Source: Cepaea nemoralis (Eukaryota; Mollusca; Gastropoda; Stylommatophora; Helicidae). Taken from it: 64,000 nucleotides of DNA. Of the stretch, positions 1 to 9,625 are shown in pieces; position 1 is the stretch's first letter, and each line of letters opens with the position of its first letter. The position numbers were made by a program, and so were the translations under genes. The notes below the pieces were generated by a model. The model had not been told where the DNA came from and did not search any database. It saw only the letters and a program-made list of their open reading frames with translations. Location of the stretch: positions 1-64,000 of the forward strand of contig JACEFZ010014613.1 of NCBI GenBank assembly GCA_014155875.1, in the 5' to 3' direction.

Positions 1-60
1 GTTTGTCGCCTAAAAAAAAACCTCCGGTGAACCCCAGGGAAAGGAAGAAGAAGAAGAAGA
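1..60 (+). repeat. Probable SINE-E/LINE 3' tail, cut by window edge
   Basis: An A-run, a CTCCGG-like box and then a GAA/AAG run follow the same order as the 3' end of the full-length LINE at 26440-26497 and of the SINE-E copies. The 5' part lies outside the window. Confidence 0.45.
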
Positions 61-540
61 ATATTTCATAAATTTCTCTCGGTCTGTTTCTTCTACTTCT
101 GCCACTGATCGTTCCAGTCGCCACCATGTTTTGAATGCCTCTCTAGTCTTCTCTCGTTGCGTGGCCAAAGAACATTGGTGTTTTTTTTTCTTATAGTTGT
201 TTATAATGTTCTTCTTATATTGCCTTTATTGGACGCTCGTTATTAGTATTAGTTACTCTGACAGTCTGCAACATTCATCTCAGAAGCCACATCTCCATTG
301 GCATTGCTTCCATCCCATGCTCAATTAATCTCATTGTTCGTCGTGCTTACATTGTATGATGTATCCCTTTTTCTTACATAAACCAGTTCCACTAATTTCC
401 ATTCTTATTTTTGTTTCTGATCCTCTCACAACACTGCTTAAATCACTGATGTTTTGTGCATATTTTTTTTTGTAAATACGTATTTAATATAATTTAATCC
501 AATCCAACTTTCTTTGGCCTTTACGCATTTCTTTCTTTAT
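61..540 (-). pseudogene. Decayed LINE 3'-coding remnant
   Basis: Read on the minus strand, this stretch has the T/C-rich pattern seen in the other antisense LINE C-terminal remnants of the window (13795-14110, 29070-29560). Part of it resembles 56850-56960. No open frame survives and the family is not assignable. Confidence 0.3.
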
Positions 541-555
541 TTTATTGATATATAG

Positions 556-649
556 CTGACCCGGCCCGGCTTCGCCCAGTTCTTGGTGGGGAGCATCTCA
601 TTTAATTCATATAAGTAGTCATATAAGTTCCCGTTCCCGTTACCGACTA

Positions 650-716
<67 letters not shown>

Positions 717-806
717 GACCCGGCCCGGCATCGCCCAGTCCTTGGTGGGGAGCATCTCATTTAATTCATATAAGTAGTCATATAAGTTCCCGTTCCCGTT
801 ACCGAC

Positions 807-867
<61 letters not shown>

Positions 868-959
868 GACCCGGCCCGGCTTCGCCCAGTCCTTGGTGGG
901 GAGCATCTCATTTAATTCATATAAGTAGTCATATAAGTTCCCGTTCCCGTTACCGACTA

Positions 960-998
<39 letters not shown>

Positions 999-1082
999 GA
1001 CCCGGCCCGGCATCGCCCAGCTCCTGGTGTGGAGCATCTCATTTAATTCATATAAGTAGTCATATAAGTTCCCGTTCCCGAC

Positions 1083-1180
<98 letters not shown>
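556..1180 (+). repeat. Four ~90-bp cores separated by long (CTGT)n tracts
   Basis: Units begin at 556, 715, 866 and 997. Each has a GACCCGGCCCGGC start, a TTTAATTCATATAAGTAGTC core and a CCCGTTCCCG box, and then a variable run of CTGT. Unit lengths (about 159, 151, 131 and 184 bp) differ mainly by the CTGT run length. The frames open across it are repeat artefacts. Confidence 0.9.
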
Positions 1181-1304
1181 ATCATTTATTGGTTGCAGTT
1201 AGAACAACCTTAGATAAACGAAGACCAACTTACAAAAAGCATTAGAAAGAGCACTTGAAAGATCTTTACATCTTCCCCAACAATTAACTTGGGTAAATGG
1301 AGCA

Positions 1305-1485
1305 GCGGCAGCAGCAGCAGCAGAAGAAGAAGAAAAAGGAGGAGTAGGAGCTGGGAGGAGGAAGAGGGAGGAGGAGGGAGGAGGAGGAGAAAGAGAGAAG
1401 AGGAGGATGGAGGAGGGAGAGGGAGGAGGGGGAGGAGAAGAGGAAGAGGGTAGGAGGTGGAGGAGGGGAGAGGAGGAGGAGGAAA
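1305..1485 (+). repeat. Purine-rich GCA/GAA/GGA low-complexity tract
   Basis: A GCAGCA run grades into GAAGAA and then into GGAGGAGGG. The Pro/Ser/Leu-rich frames on the opposite strand come from this composition and are not credible proteins. Confidence 0.9.
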
Positions 1486-1494
1486 ATAACGCAT

Positions 1495-1668
1495 ATGCCT
1501 GTAGATTTAATAATGGCTGAAGTTGTTCCATGTCTTCTTAGAGTTGGCGACAGTGTAAAGAAATATAAAATCTTCAAACTTGATAGAGATAAGGTAACTA
1601 TTATTTATTCATTCTTTAAGCAAAAAAAGATGAGTTACAATGTTATGCATTATGCATTATTTTTATGA
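1495..1668 (+). other. Short unexplained frame, 57 codons
   Basis: An ATG-initiated frame begins MPVDLIMAEVVPCLLRVGDS and has ordinary protein-like composition, unlike the low-complexity DNA beside it. A GGTAAC donor-like site lies inside it after about 33 codons. It could be an exon, an element-internal fragment or chance. I do not recognise it. A further 72-codon frame at 1640-1858 overlaps its end and is equally unrecognised. Confidence 0.2.
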
Positions 1669-2104
1669 AAACTTTGAAAATGCCTTACAGATTGTATCAT
1701 TATTTATTATAACTCATATGCCGGTACATAACTATGGACAAAGAGTTTATAAATCTTTGAAAACGATGCCACAATATGACTATAAGTTATACAGAAAAGT
1801 TATGCCCCTTGAAATAACTTTTACAGAGTTAAGTCCCCTGAGATATATGAAATTATAATGAAAAATGAAAAATGAAATAATATTGGGTAAGCAGCCGATT
1901 TCACACTAAAAAAATATGACAGTGGGCTGCGCTGGAATGAAAGGAAGACGTGTAGAAAATTTCATCTCAATCGGATGGGCCGTTCGCGAGCGCATAAAGG
2001 ACATAGGGACATACAGACAGACAGACAGACAGACAGATGGAGATCGCTTTTATATTTAAGATTTATCTTCGATAAGTCATTAAGTTAGGTTGAATGTCTT
2101 TTAT

Positions 2105-2338
2105 GCCGGTCTCCGTGGCAAAGGTGTTTTGGACGCGGTTCGTAATTCCGCTTGCCTGCGTTCGTAACACAGCTGCGACAGATTTGGCAGCAGACTGTCG
2201 CGCTGGGTTTTAATTTGAGGGTATGGAAGCTGGTCGTTCAGAAAGCAATGGCAAACTACCTAACGTAAACTTCCCAAGACATCAACAACAGCAGTGCTGG
2301 TGTTGACAACGATGTCCTGTAAATAGGATATGCAAAAA
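2105..2338 (+). mobile_element. SINE-B copy (tRNA-derived SINE)
   Basis: The head GGTCTCCGTGGCAAAGG is A-box-like and a CGTTCGTAACAC segment stands at the B-box position. The body contains the AAAGCAATGGCAAACTAC box shared by all SINE-B copies, and the 3' end is GTCCTGTAAATAGGATATGC. Ten copies lie in the window, on both strands: 2105, 10687, 16991(-), 18583(-), 20832, 27878, 47504, 51968(-), 54675(-) and 63025. Confidence 0.85.
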
Positions 2339-2580
2339 ACATGTCTTTTATAAAAGAAAAGGCGATCGTGATCAACGCCAGTATTTATTGGCTGTTTGTG
2401 ATTTTCTAGGCAATTTCACGTTCACCCAGGTCATGACTTTCAGACGTTTTTCTCCTTTTGTACAACCGGACAGTCAACTTCACGACACACTTAATATATA
2501 CAGTTGTAATTTCTTGGTTATTTTCAAAGACAATAGCTTGGCTCATACCAAATAAAAAATAAATAAAATAAAAATTACTA

Positions 2581-2661
2581 TGGCAGCGGTGGGATTCGAA
2601 CCCACGCCTCCGAGAGACTGGTGCCTAAAACCAGCGCCTTAGACCGCTCGGCCACGCTACC
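2581..2661 (-). tRNA. tRNA-Leu (anticodon UAG)
   Basis: Read on the minus strand, the sequence folds as a complete 81-nt class II tRNA. The 7-bp acceptor GGTAGCG pairs with CGCTGCC and is followed by discriminator A. The A box is TGGCCGAGCGG. The anticodon stem CTGGT/ACCAG encloses loop TTTAGGC, giving anticodon TAG. A long variable arm and the T arm with B box GGTTCGAATCC follow. There is no intron and no encoded CCA. A short T run for Pol III termination lies just downstream (plus-strand A run near 2571). It decodes CUA and wobble Leu codons. It closely resembles animal tRNA-Leu(UAG) as I remember it, and unlike the SINE heads nearby its stems are intact, so it is probably functional. Confidence 0.95.
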
Positions 2662-3059
2662 ACCATATCATGTACTTGCTTTGCAATTTTCAGTTGATTA
2701 ATTTTATGTTTGAAGGATTGTTAAGTTTTGGACAACTAAAATTTAACAGCCCACCAGCAAATTGTGCAACTTAAAATCGTTATGAAATTTAACAAGTATA
2801 GGTGAGATGTTAACGAATCGTGCTCTATGTCATCAACTATATAACCCTTCTCCCCCCCCCCCCCCCCATTATTTATATCCACACGCTAAGGCGGTTAAAG
2901 ATCATGCACATTCAAATGACCACCAGACCTATGCTGACAGTTGAGTGGCTATTTGTCTCACGTCCCATGTGAGACAGGTGTAGGGACCAATCAAAGAGAC
3001 ACATAAAACAATGTCATCTAGGCCAGCTCCTTCCCAAAGTGGTGGTCCGCGGACTGGTG

Positions 3060-3215
3060 CCGGGACTCGTGTGTCTAGTTGGTCATGCGTCGAAGTACAC
3101 TTGTTCCTGCAGCAAGTCGCTGTCGCCATTTGGAGGTGACAGGTTCGAATCCCGGTCGGTAACTGTCTATAGCTTTCAAATTTTATGTTGTCTAGTGCGT
3201 CCTCTAGTCTCTACT
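3060..3215 (+). mobile_element. SINE-C copy (tRNA-derived)
   Basis: The tRNA-like head has an A-box region TAGTTGGTCATGCG and a clear B box GGTTCGAATCC at about 3142. Further copies lie at 48275-48430 and 48730-48870, both on the minus strand. It lies within the hAT-like element. Confidence 0.8.
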
Positions 3216-3289
3216 TTCTTCTTCTCCTTCTGCGAGACCCAAACAATACTATGTGATATGTATACTCCACACAATACTTATACTATGTG

Positions 3290-3750
3290 ATTTAAATCTC
3301 AAATCCCGAAACAACCAAATAAATCAATTTGATTATTGCTCGCTGGACTTTAGGCGGCCTGGTGTGCCTTGCCAATGAGAAGACCTGATCGTTCGGGTCC
3401 ACATCGATTGACGGCCTTCAGTCGCGGCGATCGGGCAAATCTTGAGCTACGGCCTACGATGGGTGAATGTTGTAATATTCTGTTGTGATAATTTGGCCGT
3501 GTCCAGCATGTGCCGCGGGATCTAGTGTTTACACACCCGCTTCACACGCCAGTGATCTGGGGTTTGTTTCCAGGATCCGGTCAAGGATATGCACTACTGA
3601 CGAGCTCAAACGAGAGCGAAACTCGAGTTTAGTGCTTCCACATTGACGTGGATAGGCCTTAGGTTCATACCAGAATACGATCAGCGTTGCCAGTAGTGGG
3701 TTGTGCTTAATATTTAAATCTCAAATCCCGAAACAACCAAATAAATCAAT
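3290..3750. repeat. Segment flanked by 39-bp direct repeats
   Basis: The identical 39-bp sequence at 3290-3328 and 3712-3750 brackets 383 bp of non-coding sequence. The repeat is much longer than a normal LINE or SINE target duplication. The bracketed DNA has a B-box-like GGGGTTTGTTTCC stretch and could be a further SINE. Confidence 0.85.
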
Positions 3751-4069
3751 ACTATGTGTGTTGATTTATGTAACTGTAATTTAATCAGCTTGTTTAAAAT
3801 CTCATTTGGTATCGTTTTCCAAGATATATTTTATTTTTATTTTATATTGGTGTTCATTACTGTCAGTGTATACGAGTATATAAACCTTTACAAGAAAACC
3901 TAAATGTAGTTTTGACATTTGAAAAAAAATGTTGATTTGTAAATCTCTACAACTCATGAAAATTGGACCACTATTAAATAATCACCATCATCCAATAATA
4001 ATATTATGGAGCAGTATTTAGCGCACAGGGACAACACACACAACACCCACAACTACGTTAAATCTTATA

Positions 4070-4319
4070 TTTATAAAAATAGTCGCTTAAAAGTCGACAG
4101 GGTCGACTTTATCGCACCGGGTGTTTATCCCAGATGGCTCGGTCTCTTTCCGCAGCGCGGAAAGCGTCGCACAAAGCACGAACTCCGTAGCTTTTAGCGA
4201 CGACCCACAGGAGTCTCCGAAACATTTAACTCGTAAACCGAAGGGTGCGGCCCGGAATCGAACCCACAACCTTCGGAGCACGAGTCAAACGGCTTGACCA
4301 CTTCGCCACAGAGACTCCC
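4070..4319 (-). mobile_element. SINE-D copy (tRNA-derived)
   Basis: On the minus strand it starts GGGAGTCTCTGTGGCGAAGT (A-box region) and has the B box GGGTTCGATTCC. AAATCTTATA at 4060-4069 and 4320-4329 is an exact 10-bp target duplication. A second copy lies at 27475-27717 with its own duplication. Confidence 0.9.
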
Positions 4320-4499
4320 AAATCTTATAAAATATATTTATATTAAAATGTATATTGAGGTCATATAAAATTCCAGATTACAAGGAGAAACATTTCTTTT
4401 AACGGCACCGATCCTTGGTGCAAAAGGAAAATTTAATGTCGGTCCGCGAAAGTGAAAAGTTTGGGACGCGCTGATCTAGGTGACTGGGGAAGTCTAGGA

Positions 4500-5240
4500 A
4501 ATGAAATGGTGCTAATCCCGAGAAGGCCCACCAGACTGTGGTAATTGATTGGTTCCCTCGCACGCGACTATCAGTGTTGATGCTGCATTTTATTGTTAGA
4601 GCTATTGGACTATTTGTGTTGATGCTGTATTGTTAGAAGAACTGTAATTTTAGTGGCGGATTGTATTGTTGTATTGGCATTCTGTCAGTGGCCTTATGCA
4701 TGTATGCCTATACGCGCTTTTGGTTTGTTGGACTGCTTTCTGGTCCACTTTTCACATGGGACAGTGACGAGCATTATGTGTGATATTCACTAGCACACGA
4801 AACGGAGCATTATGGGGGTGACCGTTTACGTGAAGTTGGAACTGCGACTAACAGACTAATTAATGTTAGGAGCAATATTTGACTATTAGGGTTGAAGCTG
4901 TATTCAGAAAAGAACAATCCGACTATTAGTGGGGAGCCGAAACAGAGATCAATAGCTCTCATATCGTCTCCTCAGTTCTACTCGCGGTGAACCTCACCCA
5001 TTATATGGAGTCAAGGCACAGAGGGATAGAATAAGAGCTATTAATCAAACATGGCAACTCAGCATATTGCGGCGAAACGCCGAAATAGCCCTAAACTATT
5101 AAAAAAAGGACCCCTACCAAACTTTACGACGACAGAATAGGTGTAACAAGCATCCAAGAGACCATCCGAACAACCGTGCAGATTTGCATTAAGAGGGCCA
5201 CTCGTTTCAATCCCCAAGGACACATGAGAGATTTTGATAC
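4500..5240 (+). pseudogene. Decayed copy of the I/Nimb-type LINE 5' region
   Basis: 4505-4530 matches the sequence around the start of the large LINE frame (about 21972). 5010-5240 matches its endonuclease start (22078-22310), including the ATCCAAGAGACC stretch for IQET. Between them lies unrelated sequence, including a tail repeat at 4745-4870 shared with 5767-5875 and 7812-7925. It is heavily mutated and non-coding. Confidence 0.7.
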
Positions 5241-5414
5241 GTGAAACTCAATACCGCGCAGTGAATTAAATATGTATGAATTTAACAGTCAAACAAACAT
5301 TGTAAGGGTTTATATAATGACAGAATTGACGACTAGAATTTATCATTGATAAAACCTGTCAAAGAATGAGCGGACACTTCCATACATGGAAATAAAAGAC
5401 ACACTGGAAGTCTG

Positions 5415-5681
5415 CATGACCAAATGGGTAAGCGCGCTCGATCTTAAACTTCTGGTGTGCTGATGCCAAGGTAGCGGGCTCAACCCCTACACAGGTCAGT
5501 TGAACCAAAATGTTGACTTCTCGTCCTTGACTTAGGGACGTAAATTACAAGTGAAGTAGGAGTGGGTTCGGCTGATGGCGAGGGACACAGGACATTGGGA
5601 AAGATAACCCACACGCAAAAATAATTCATGTGCACTAGACGTAGTAGTATGGATTACGCGTAAGTTCAAAGCGCGCGAACG

Positions 5682-5682
<1 letters not shown>
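5415..5682 (+). mobile_element. SINE-A copy (tRNA-derived)
   Basis: SINE-A is the commonest repeat of the window. Its layout is head GGTCAGCATGGCCGAATGG (A-box-like), a GGTTCAACCCCTACAC B-box-like block, TGTTGACTTCTTGTCCTTGA, AATTACAAGTACCTCTGAAG, GGGAAAGCTAATCCACACGC, and an end TTGAGTTCAAAG. This copy runs straight into the (TA)n tract at 5684. About 13 copies are present on both strands. Confidence 0.9.

Positions 5683-5683
<1 letters not shown>

Positions 5684-5766
<83 letters not shown>
5684..5766. repeat. (TA)n microsatellite
   Basis: A pure TA run separates a SINE-A copy from the tail repeat that starts at 5767. Confidence 0.97.
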
Positions 5767-5768
<2 letters not shown>

Positions 5769-5875
5769 TTAGTTAGTCGCAGTTCCAACTTCACAGCAAC
5801 GGGTCGTCCCCATTATGCTCCGTTCCTGTGCCAGTGAATATCACACAACCGCTCCCCACTGCCCAATGTATGAAT
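5767..5875 (-). repeat. LINE 3'-tail repeat
   Basis: This is homologous to 7812-7925, the 3' end of an antisense LINE fragment, and in inverse orientation to 4745-4870. The shared core is CCCCATTATGCTCCGTTCC. It is interpreted as the 3' UTR of one LINE family. Confidence 0.7.
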
Positions 5876-5984
5876 ATATATATCACGATGAAAGAATTGA
5901 ATATGAGAATTTATAATTGAGAAAGCCCATAAAAGAATAAGATAACGCTCTCAAACATGGAAATAAAAGACACAAATTGATTCG

Positions 5985-6455
5985 TGGTAGAAGATTCACT
6001 GGCACCTTGCCGTATTGATAGATGATAGAATGCTACATTGTGCTTCTAACAAGGCATTCTGCAATCCAAAGCGGTAGCGAATGTTATACCTCTCCATAGC
6101 ACAAAGCCTGGGCTGAATTGTAGAGATCAAGTGTTGTCCATGCAACATGATCCCTGCCTCGGCCTGCTTAGTTTACTTCAGAGGAAAGATATCACGAATA
6201 CATATGGAACAAGGCAAGATGCAAAAGCTTCCAGATCAGCAGAGCAATGCTCTGACTTTCCTCCTGTCGGAGCTTCGATCCTTGACCAGTGGCCGACCAA
6301 GACTTAAGGTCAGGGTTGCCCTGCCATGATATTTAGCCTGTAGGTTGCATTTCCTCGCACTAGGTTAAGGCATGTACCCTCCCAATTACTCTCCTCCGTC
6401 CGAAGCCGTTGGCATAATGTGGGTTGTCGGGTTTGGTGAGCGCGGCCCAACATTA
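5985..6455 (+). repeat. Dispersed repeat G, copy 1
   Basis: It is collinear with 10110-10580. Shared blocks include CACCTTGCC, CTCTCCATAGCACAAAGCCT, TAGGTTGCATTTCCT and GTCGGGTTTGGTGAGC. It is non-coding and the superfamily is unknown. The short frame at 6147-6329 is an artefact. Confidence 0.8.
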
Positions 6456-6474
6456 TATTGAAAATTATAGCTTT

Positions 6475-6655
6475 TCATAAAGATGGGTATACCCAGATAC
6501 TGACAGCAGACGAGAAGAAGTGGAGGGATATGGAATAAATGTTACCTTCCATCAAATCAATAAACCGGATGATAAAACAGCTTCTACTCTAGAATATGGC
6601 GCACCACTTCCTCTCCAAACGTGTATTCTGCACAGAAGACATCTTCCTCACGTTT
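6475..6655 (+). pseudogene. I/Nimb-type LINE endonuclease fragment
   Basis: The stretch matches 22528-22690 of the full-length LINE, between the SWGYPDTD region and the CTGDIL region of its endonuclease, with many substitutions. 6656-6996 after it shows nothing definite beyond a T-rich block resembling 45600-45660. Confidence 0.65.
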
Positions 6656-6996
6656 ATCGTCAGGTGCTGGTTTTTTTCTTCTTTGTTCCTCTTTCGAGGG
6701 AAGTACGTTACACATTGGTATGCACATCAAAGGATTGTGTGTTCGACTACGACATGCATTTAATAAAGGTTTGCTTCCTCTAAACATATGCTATCCAAAG
6801 TTACGGGCTCTGTCAAGCCGAGAGTAGGTTTTCTTTCAAAACAATTTTGCCAATACAGTATCCTGAAGGCCTGCTCTTTGCTATTTCTAACTGTCGCCAG
6901 ATTTTTAAAGTACAGAACTAGCACATAGTCTCCCGTTGTTAGAAATTAAACAAGAGCGCTTGGTGTGTGATCTCACTACCCAAGAGATCAGGGGAA

Positions 6997-7229
6997 CGTG
7001 CATATGATCCTTGGGGAGAGAAAAATGAAAAACTGCAACCCTATTCGGGGACGAGCCTTGTACCCTATGAGCCAGTCATCGCTATCAATGATCACAACTA
7101 ATATTCTGATTGTTATAATTCTGAATACACCATCAGCCCTAATAGCCCTAAAAGTTCTCAATAGTTCCTCCCCATCCCCAAATTACCATCGACCCAGTTC
7201 ACCATCATCATCATGTGCCATGCCGATAA
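6997..7229. other. No feature recognised
   Basis: The stretch has ordinary composition with short frames only. A CATCATCATCATG run ends it. I see nothing supportable here. Confidence 0.5.
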
Positions 7230-7690
7230 GCGTAGGCCGTCATGTTTAGCCATATCAGCTCAGTATTCTTGTCTCCACCATACCACGTGGCCAAGCCATC
7301 CACGTATTTAGTTCTCTGCCTTCCCCTTGTTCTCTTCCCCTCAATCTTGCCAGTTGTCACCAAGTTCTCTAATTTACTTCTTCCCATAATGTGTCAAAAA
7401 ACTGTGACTGTCTACGTCTAAATTCTCTAATCAGCTTATACTTATGGTTTTAATTTGTTTCTTGTAGGACTTGTTCATTGCTTTTCTGTCTATCAATGGT
7501 ATGCTTTGCAGTTTCCTCAGAAACCTCATTTCCACAGCCATCATATGTTTTTTTTTCCAGCTTGTCTGCTCAATGTCCACGTTTCACATCCATACAAAAG
7601 TGTAGGTTCTATGCAGCACCACAACACTCTTTTTCTCTTTGCAAATGACATCTTTTTATTGGCCAGTCTTCAATCAATCAATCAGGAAAC
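7230..7690 (-). pseudogene. Decayed LINE C-terminal remnant
   Basis: Minus-strand translation gives, in broken frames, the GRQRTKYVDGLATW-like and EVSEET-like stretches typical of the region after LINE reverse transcriptase. Stops and shifts are frequent. It abuts a sense LINE fragment at 7690. Confidence 0.5.
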
Positions 7691-8770
7691 AAACACAATC
7701 AAATACAGAAGTTCTAGAAAAACTGGGAATGAAAAGAGAGTTGATGAAAGAAATAAAAAAGAGGGAAGTGAATTATTTCGGCCGCGTTAAAAGACATAAT
7801 ACTCTTATAAGTTAGTCAATTAGTTAGTCGTGGCTCCAACTTCATGGCAATGGGTTGTCCCCATTATGCTCCGTTCCTGTGCCAGTGAATATCACACAAA
7901 ATGCTCCTCACTGCCCAGTTGGATAAGATAGGACAACAGCGCGCACAGTTACACTGTGCATAATGCCGCCGCCAGAATGCCAACACAACACATTCACTTC
8001 GTCATCAATTGTGGCAGCTTGTGACACAGTGCTGCAAAGATATGTGAATTTGTCCACAACACTTAGTCTATGACCATTCACCTTGATATTCGGTACTGTG
8101 TGATTTTTCCCTGGAGCTGGCTGATACATAACTACAGTCTTCTCCAAGGTGATATTGTGATATTGACCCCAAAGTTGGCACAGGCATATGAGAAAGCTGA
8201 AACGCTTGTGTTGCATGTGTGCCTCTGAGTTGGCGTATAGAGCGCAATCATCAGCAAACAGCAGCTCTCTGACGGTGTCGCTGTTAGTTTTGGTTTTAGC
8301 TTTCAGCCTTCTGAGATTGAAGAACCTTCCATCCATGCGGTAGTTGATGTCTATTCCAATGTCGTTGTTCTCGAAGGCATTCGTCAGCATAGCTGAAAAC
8401 ATAAGGCTGAACAGTGTTGGTGGCAGGACACATCCTTGCTTCACTCCATTGGTGACAGGAAAGGGCTCAGACAGTTCACCATTTTCCTGTACCTGTACTC
8501 TTGCCTGCATACCAATAATACTACTAATAGCACTCAGTAGCAGGGCGACGGGGCGATTTTTTTAAATTTTTTTATTATACTTAATTTAATACCATTAATA
8601 CTCTTATAAGAACCATACTGGAGGACAAGAAAGCGAGCAAGAGGTAGACAACGATACAAGTGGAAAGATAACACCAAGAGACGGACGACATCATGCCTGA
8701 CAGAATGTACAGTCAGGGCGTGAGACAGACATGCAGACAATGATTGACAGATGTATCTCGCAATGGTGAT
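7690..8770 (+). pseudogene. LINE 3' end split by another LINE
   Basis: The parts 7690-7811 and 8596-8770 together match the LINE fragment at 12890-13140 ([13 protein letters not shown], then the KWKD region). They are interrupted at TAATACTCTTATAAG, which is present at both 7797-7811 and 8596-8610. Confidence 0.85.
7812..8595 (-). pseudogene. 5'-truncated LINE reverse transcriptase, antisense insertion
   Basis: The minus frame 8510-7908 (200 codons) carries late reverse-transcriptase motifs: [20 protein letters not shown] (motif B region), then the catalytic box LLFADDCALYA with FADD, and then the VDKFTYL thumb segment. It is truncated before the palm's first motif and decays after the thumb. 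The 3' tail (7812-7925) is shared with 5767-5875. Exact 15-bp duplications flank it. The finger and C-terminal parts are missing, so it is inactive. Confidence 0.9.
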
Positions 8771-9522
8771 TCCTTTCATTTCATATCGTCTTCTACGTTT
8801 CTGAAAAGTATTTTCACTGTACACGGTAAAACGATCTACACATCCCTGTCACACACCTCTCAGCTGTTATTGATCTATGTCATAATTAATCTTTATGGCA
8901 GCTTGTTGTTTCAGTTCGCCAGATGTGAAAGCCTAAAACAAACTTTACTTCAATGTTTATTATTACCGCAGCCTTCTCCCATTAGTCATGAACTGCTGTT
9001 GAAAACTTTACCCCAGATTGTTGTGGGTAACTTGATTTATATGGATTAGTAAACAAATCGTTTTCCTGGTTCAGTCTAATACACGAACTCACCGTTTATC
9101 TCACACTCACGTTTTGTCAACATTGTGCCCCATATGTGATATAGTTATACTGATAAGCATCTAGGCCTATGACATTATAATATATTATAACCTGAGTCGA
9201 TTAAAAGATGCTTATTATGTCTAGTAATTGTAACCAAACTTAACTGCATATATATTATATAATAATTAATAATAAGGAGGAATTCAATTGACATATTGAA
9301 TATTGAAACTGAATATGTGGACATTAATCATTATAGTATTAGACTTAGAAGTGAATCCACTTTCTTTCAGTCAGTTGTGAACTGTGTTTTAATTGTGAAC
9401 GTTCACTATCCATCCGTCGTCGCGAGTGTTGTAATTGTAATAAACCACAGAGACTTGACAGACATAATTATTGCTTCTTAATTGTGTATGATTAAAGTGA
9501 ATTAATACCAGAAGGGACAATA
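8771..9522. other. Region upstream of the EGF gene start
   Basis: This unique-looking, moderately AT-rich sequence has no repeat family that I recognise. It is where the promoter and 5' UTR of the gene starting at 9523 would lie. I see no convincing TATA box or initiator. The 61-codon frame at 9296-9481 is unsupported. Confidence 0.4.
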
Positions 9523-9625
9523 ATGAATTGCAACACAATATGTCTGAGATCACCACTAATTCAAATTGTTATAATCCTGAACATTGCTATATTTGCAGGA
9601 TGTCAAAATCAAACAGCTAGCAGGG
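9523..9625 (+). CDS. EGF gene exon 1: signal peptide
   Basis: Thirty-four codons begin [12 protein letters not shown], followed by a hydrophobic core [14 protein letters not shown] and then CQNQTASR, a classical signal peptide with cleavage likely near Ala-Gly-Cys. The donor GGTAAGA at 9626 leaves one base (phase 1), which joins AG of exon 2 to make Glu. An N-glycosylation site (NQT) follows the hydrophobic core. The start rests on this ATG giving the signal peptide. The 5' UTR is not defined. Confidence 0.75.

Larger units (their letters stand above)
545..2065. mobile_element. Composite retroelement-like unit with CTGT and ACAG ends
   Basis: The left end carries an ATATAGCTGACCCGGC-type start. 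The right end carries a 'CGTTCGCGAGCGCATAAAGG' box followed by an (ACAG)n run and a short AT-rich tail. This pairing is familiar from dispersed elements in invertebrate genomes, often related to RTE-type LINEs. The interior holds four tandem copies of the left end, a purine-rich tract and short unexplained frames. Whether the two ends belong to one element is inference, because no target duplication was found. Confidence 0.4.
3024..4473. mobile_element. hAT-like non-autonomous element, 1450 bp
   Basis: The ends CAGCTCCTTCCCAAA and (reverse complement of the right end) CAGCGCGTCCCAAA form an imperfect terminal inverted repeat. GGTCCGCG boxes sit just inside both ends, as in hAT/Charlie-type elements. 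The flanks ATCTAGGC (3016-3023) and ATCTAGGT (4474-4481) are an 8-bp target duplication with one mismatch. No transposase frame remains. Two SINEs and a 39-bp-repeat-flanked segment lie inside. Confidence 0.75.

Noticed and set aside
1199..1577. Proline/serine/leucine-rich frames on the minus strand
   Set aside because: They are translations of the GGA/GAA tract at 1305-1485 in three frames; no independent coding sign.
4240..4319. tRNA gene on minus
   Set aside because: The stems do not close; it is the SINE-D head, repeated at 27640-27717 with target duplications.
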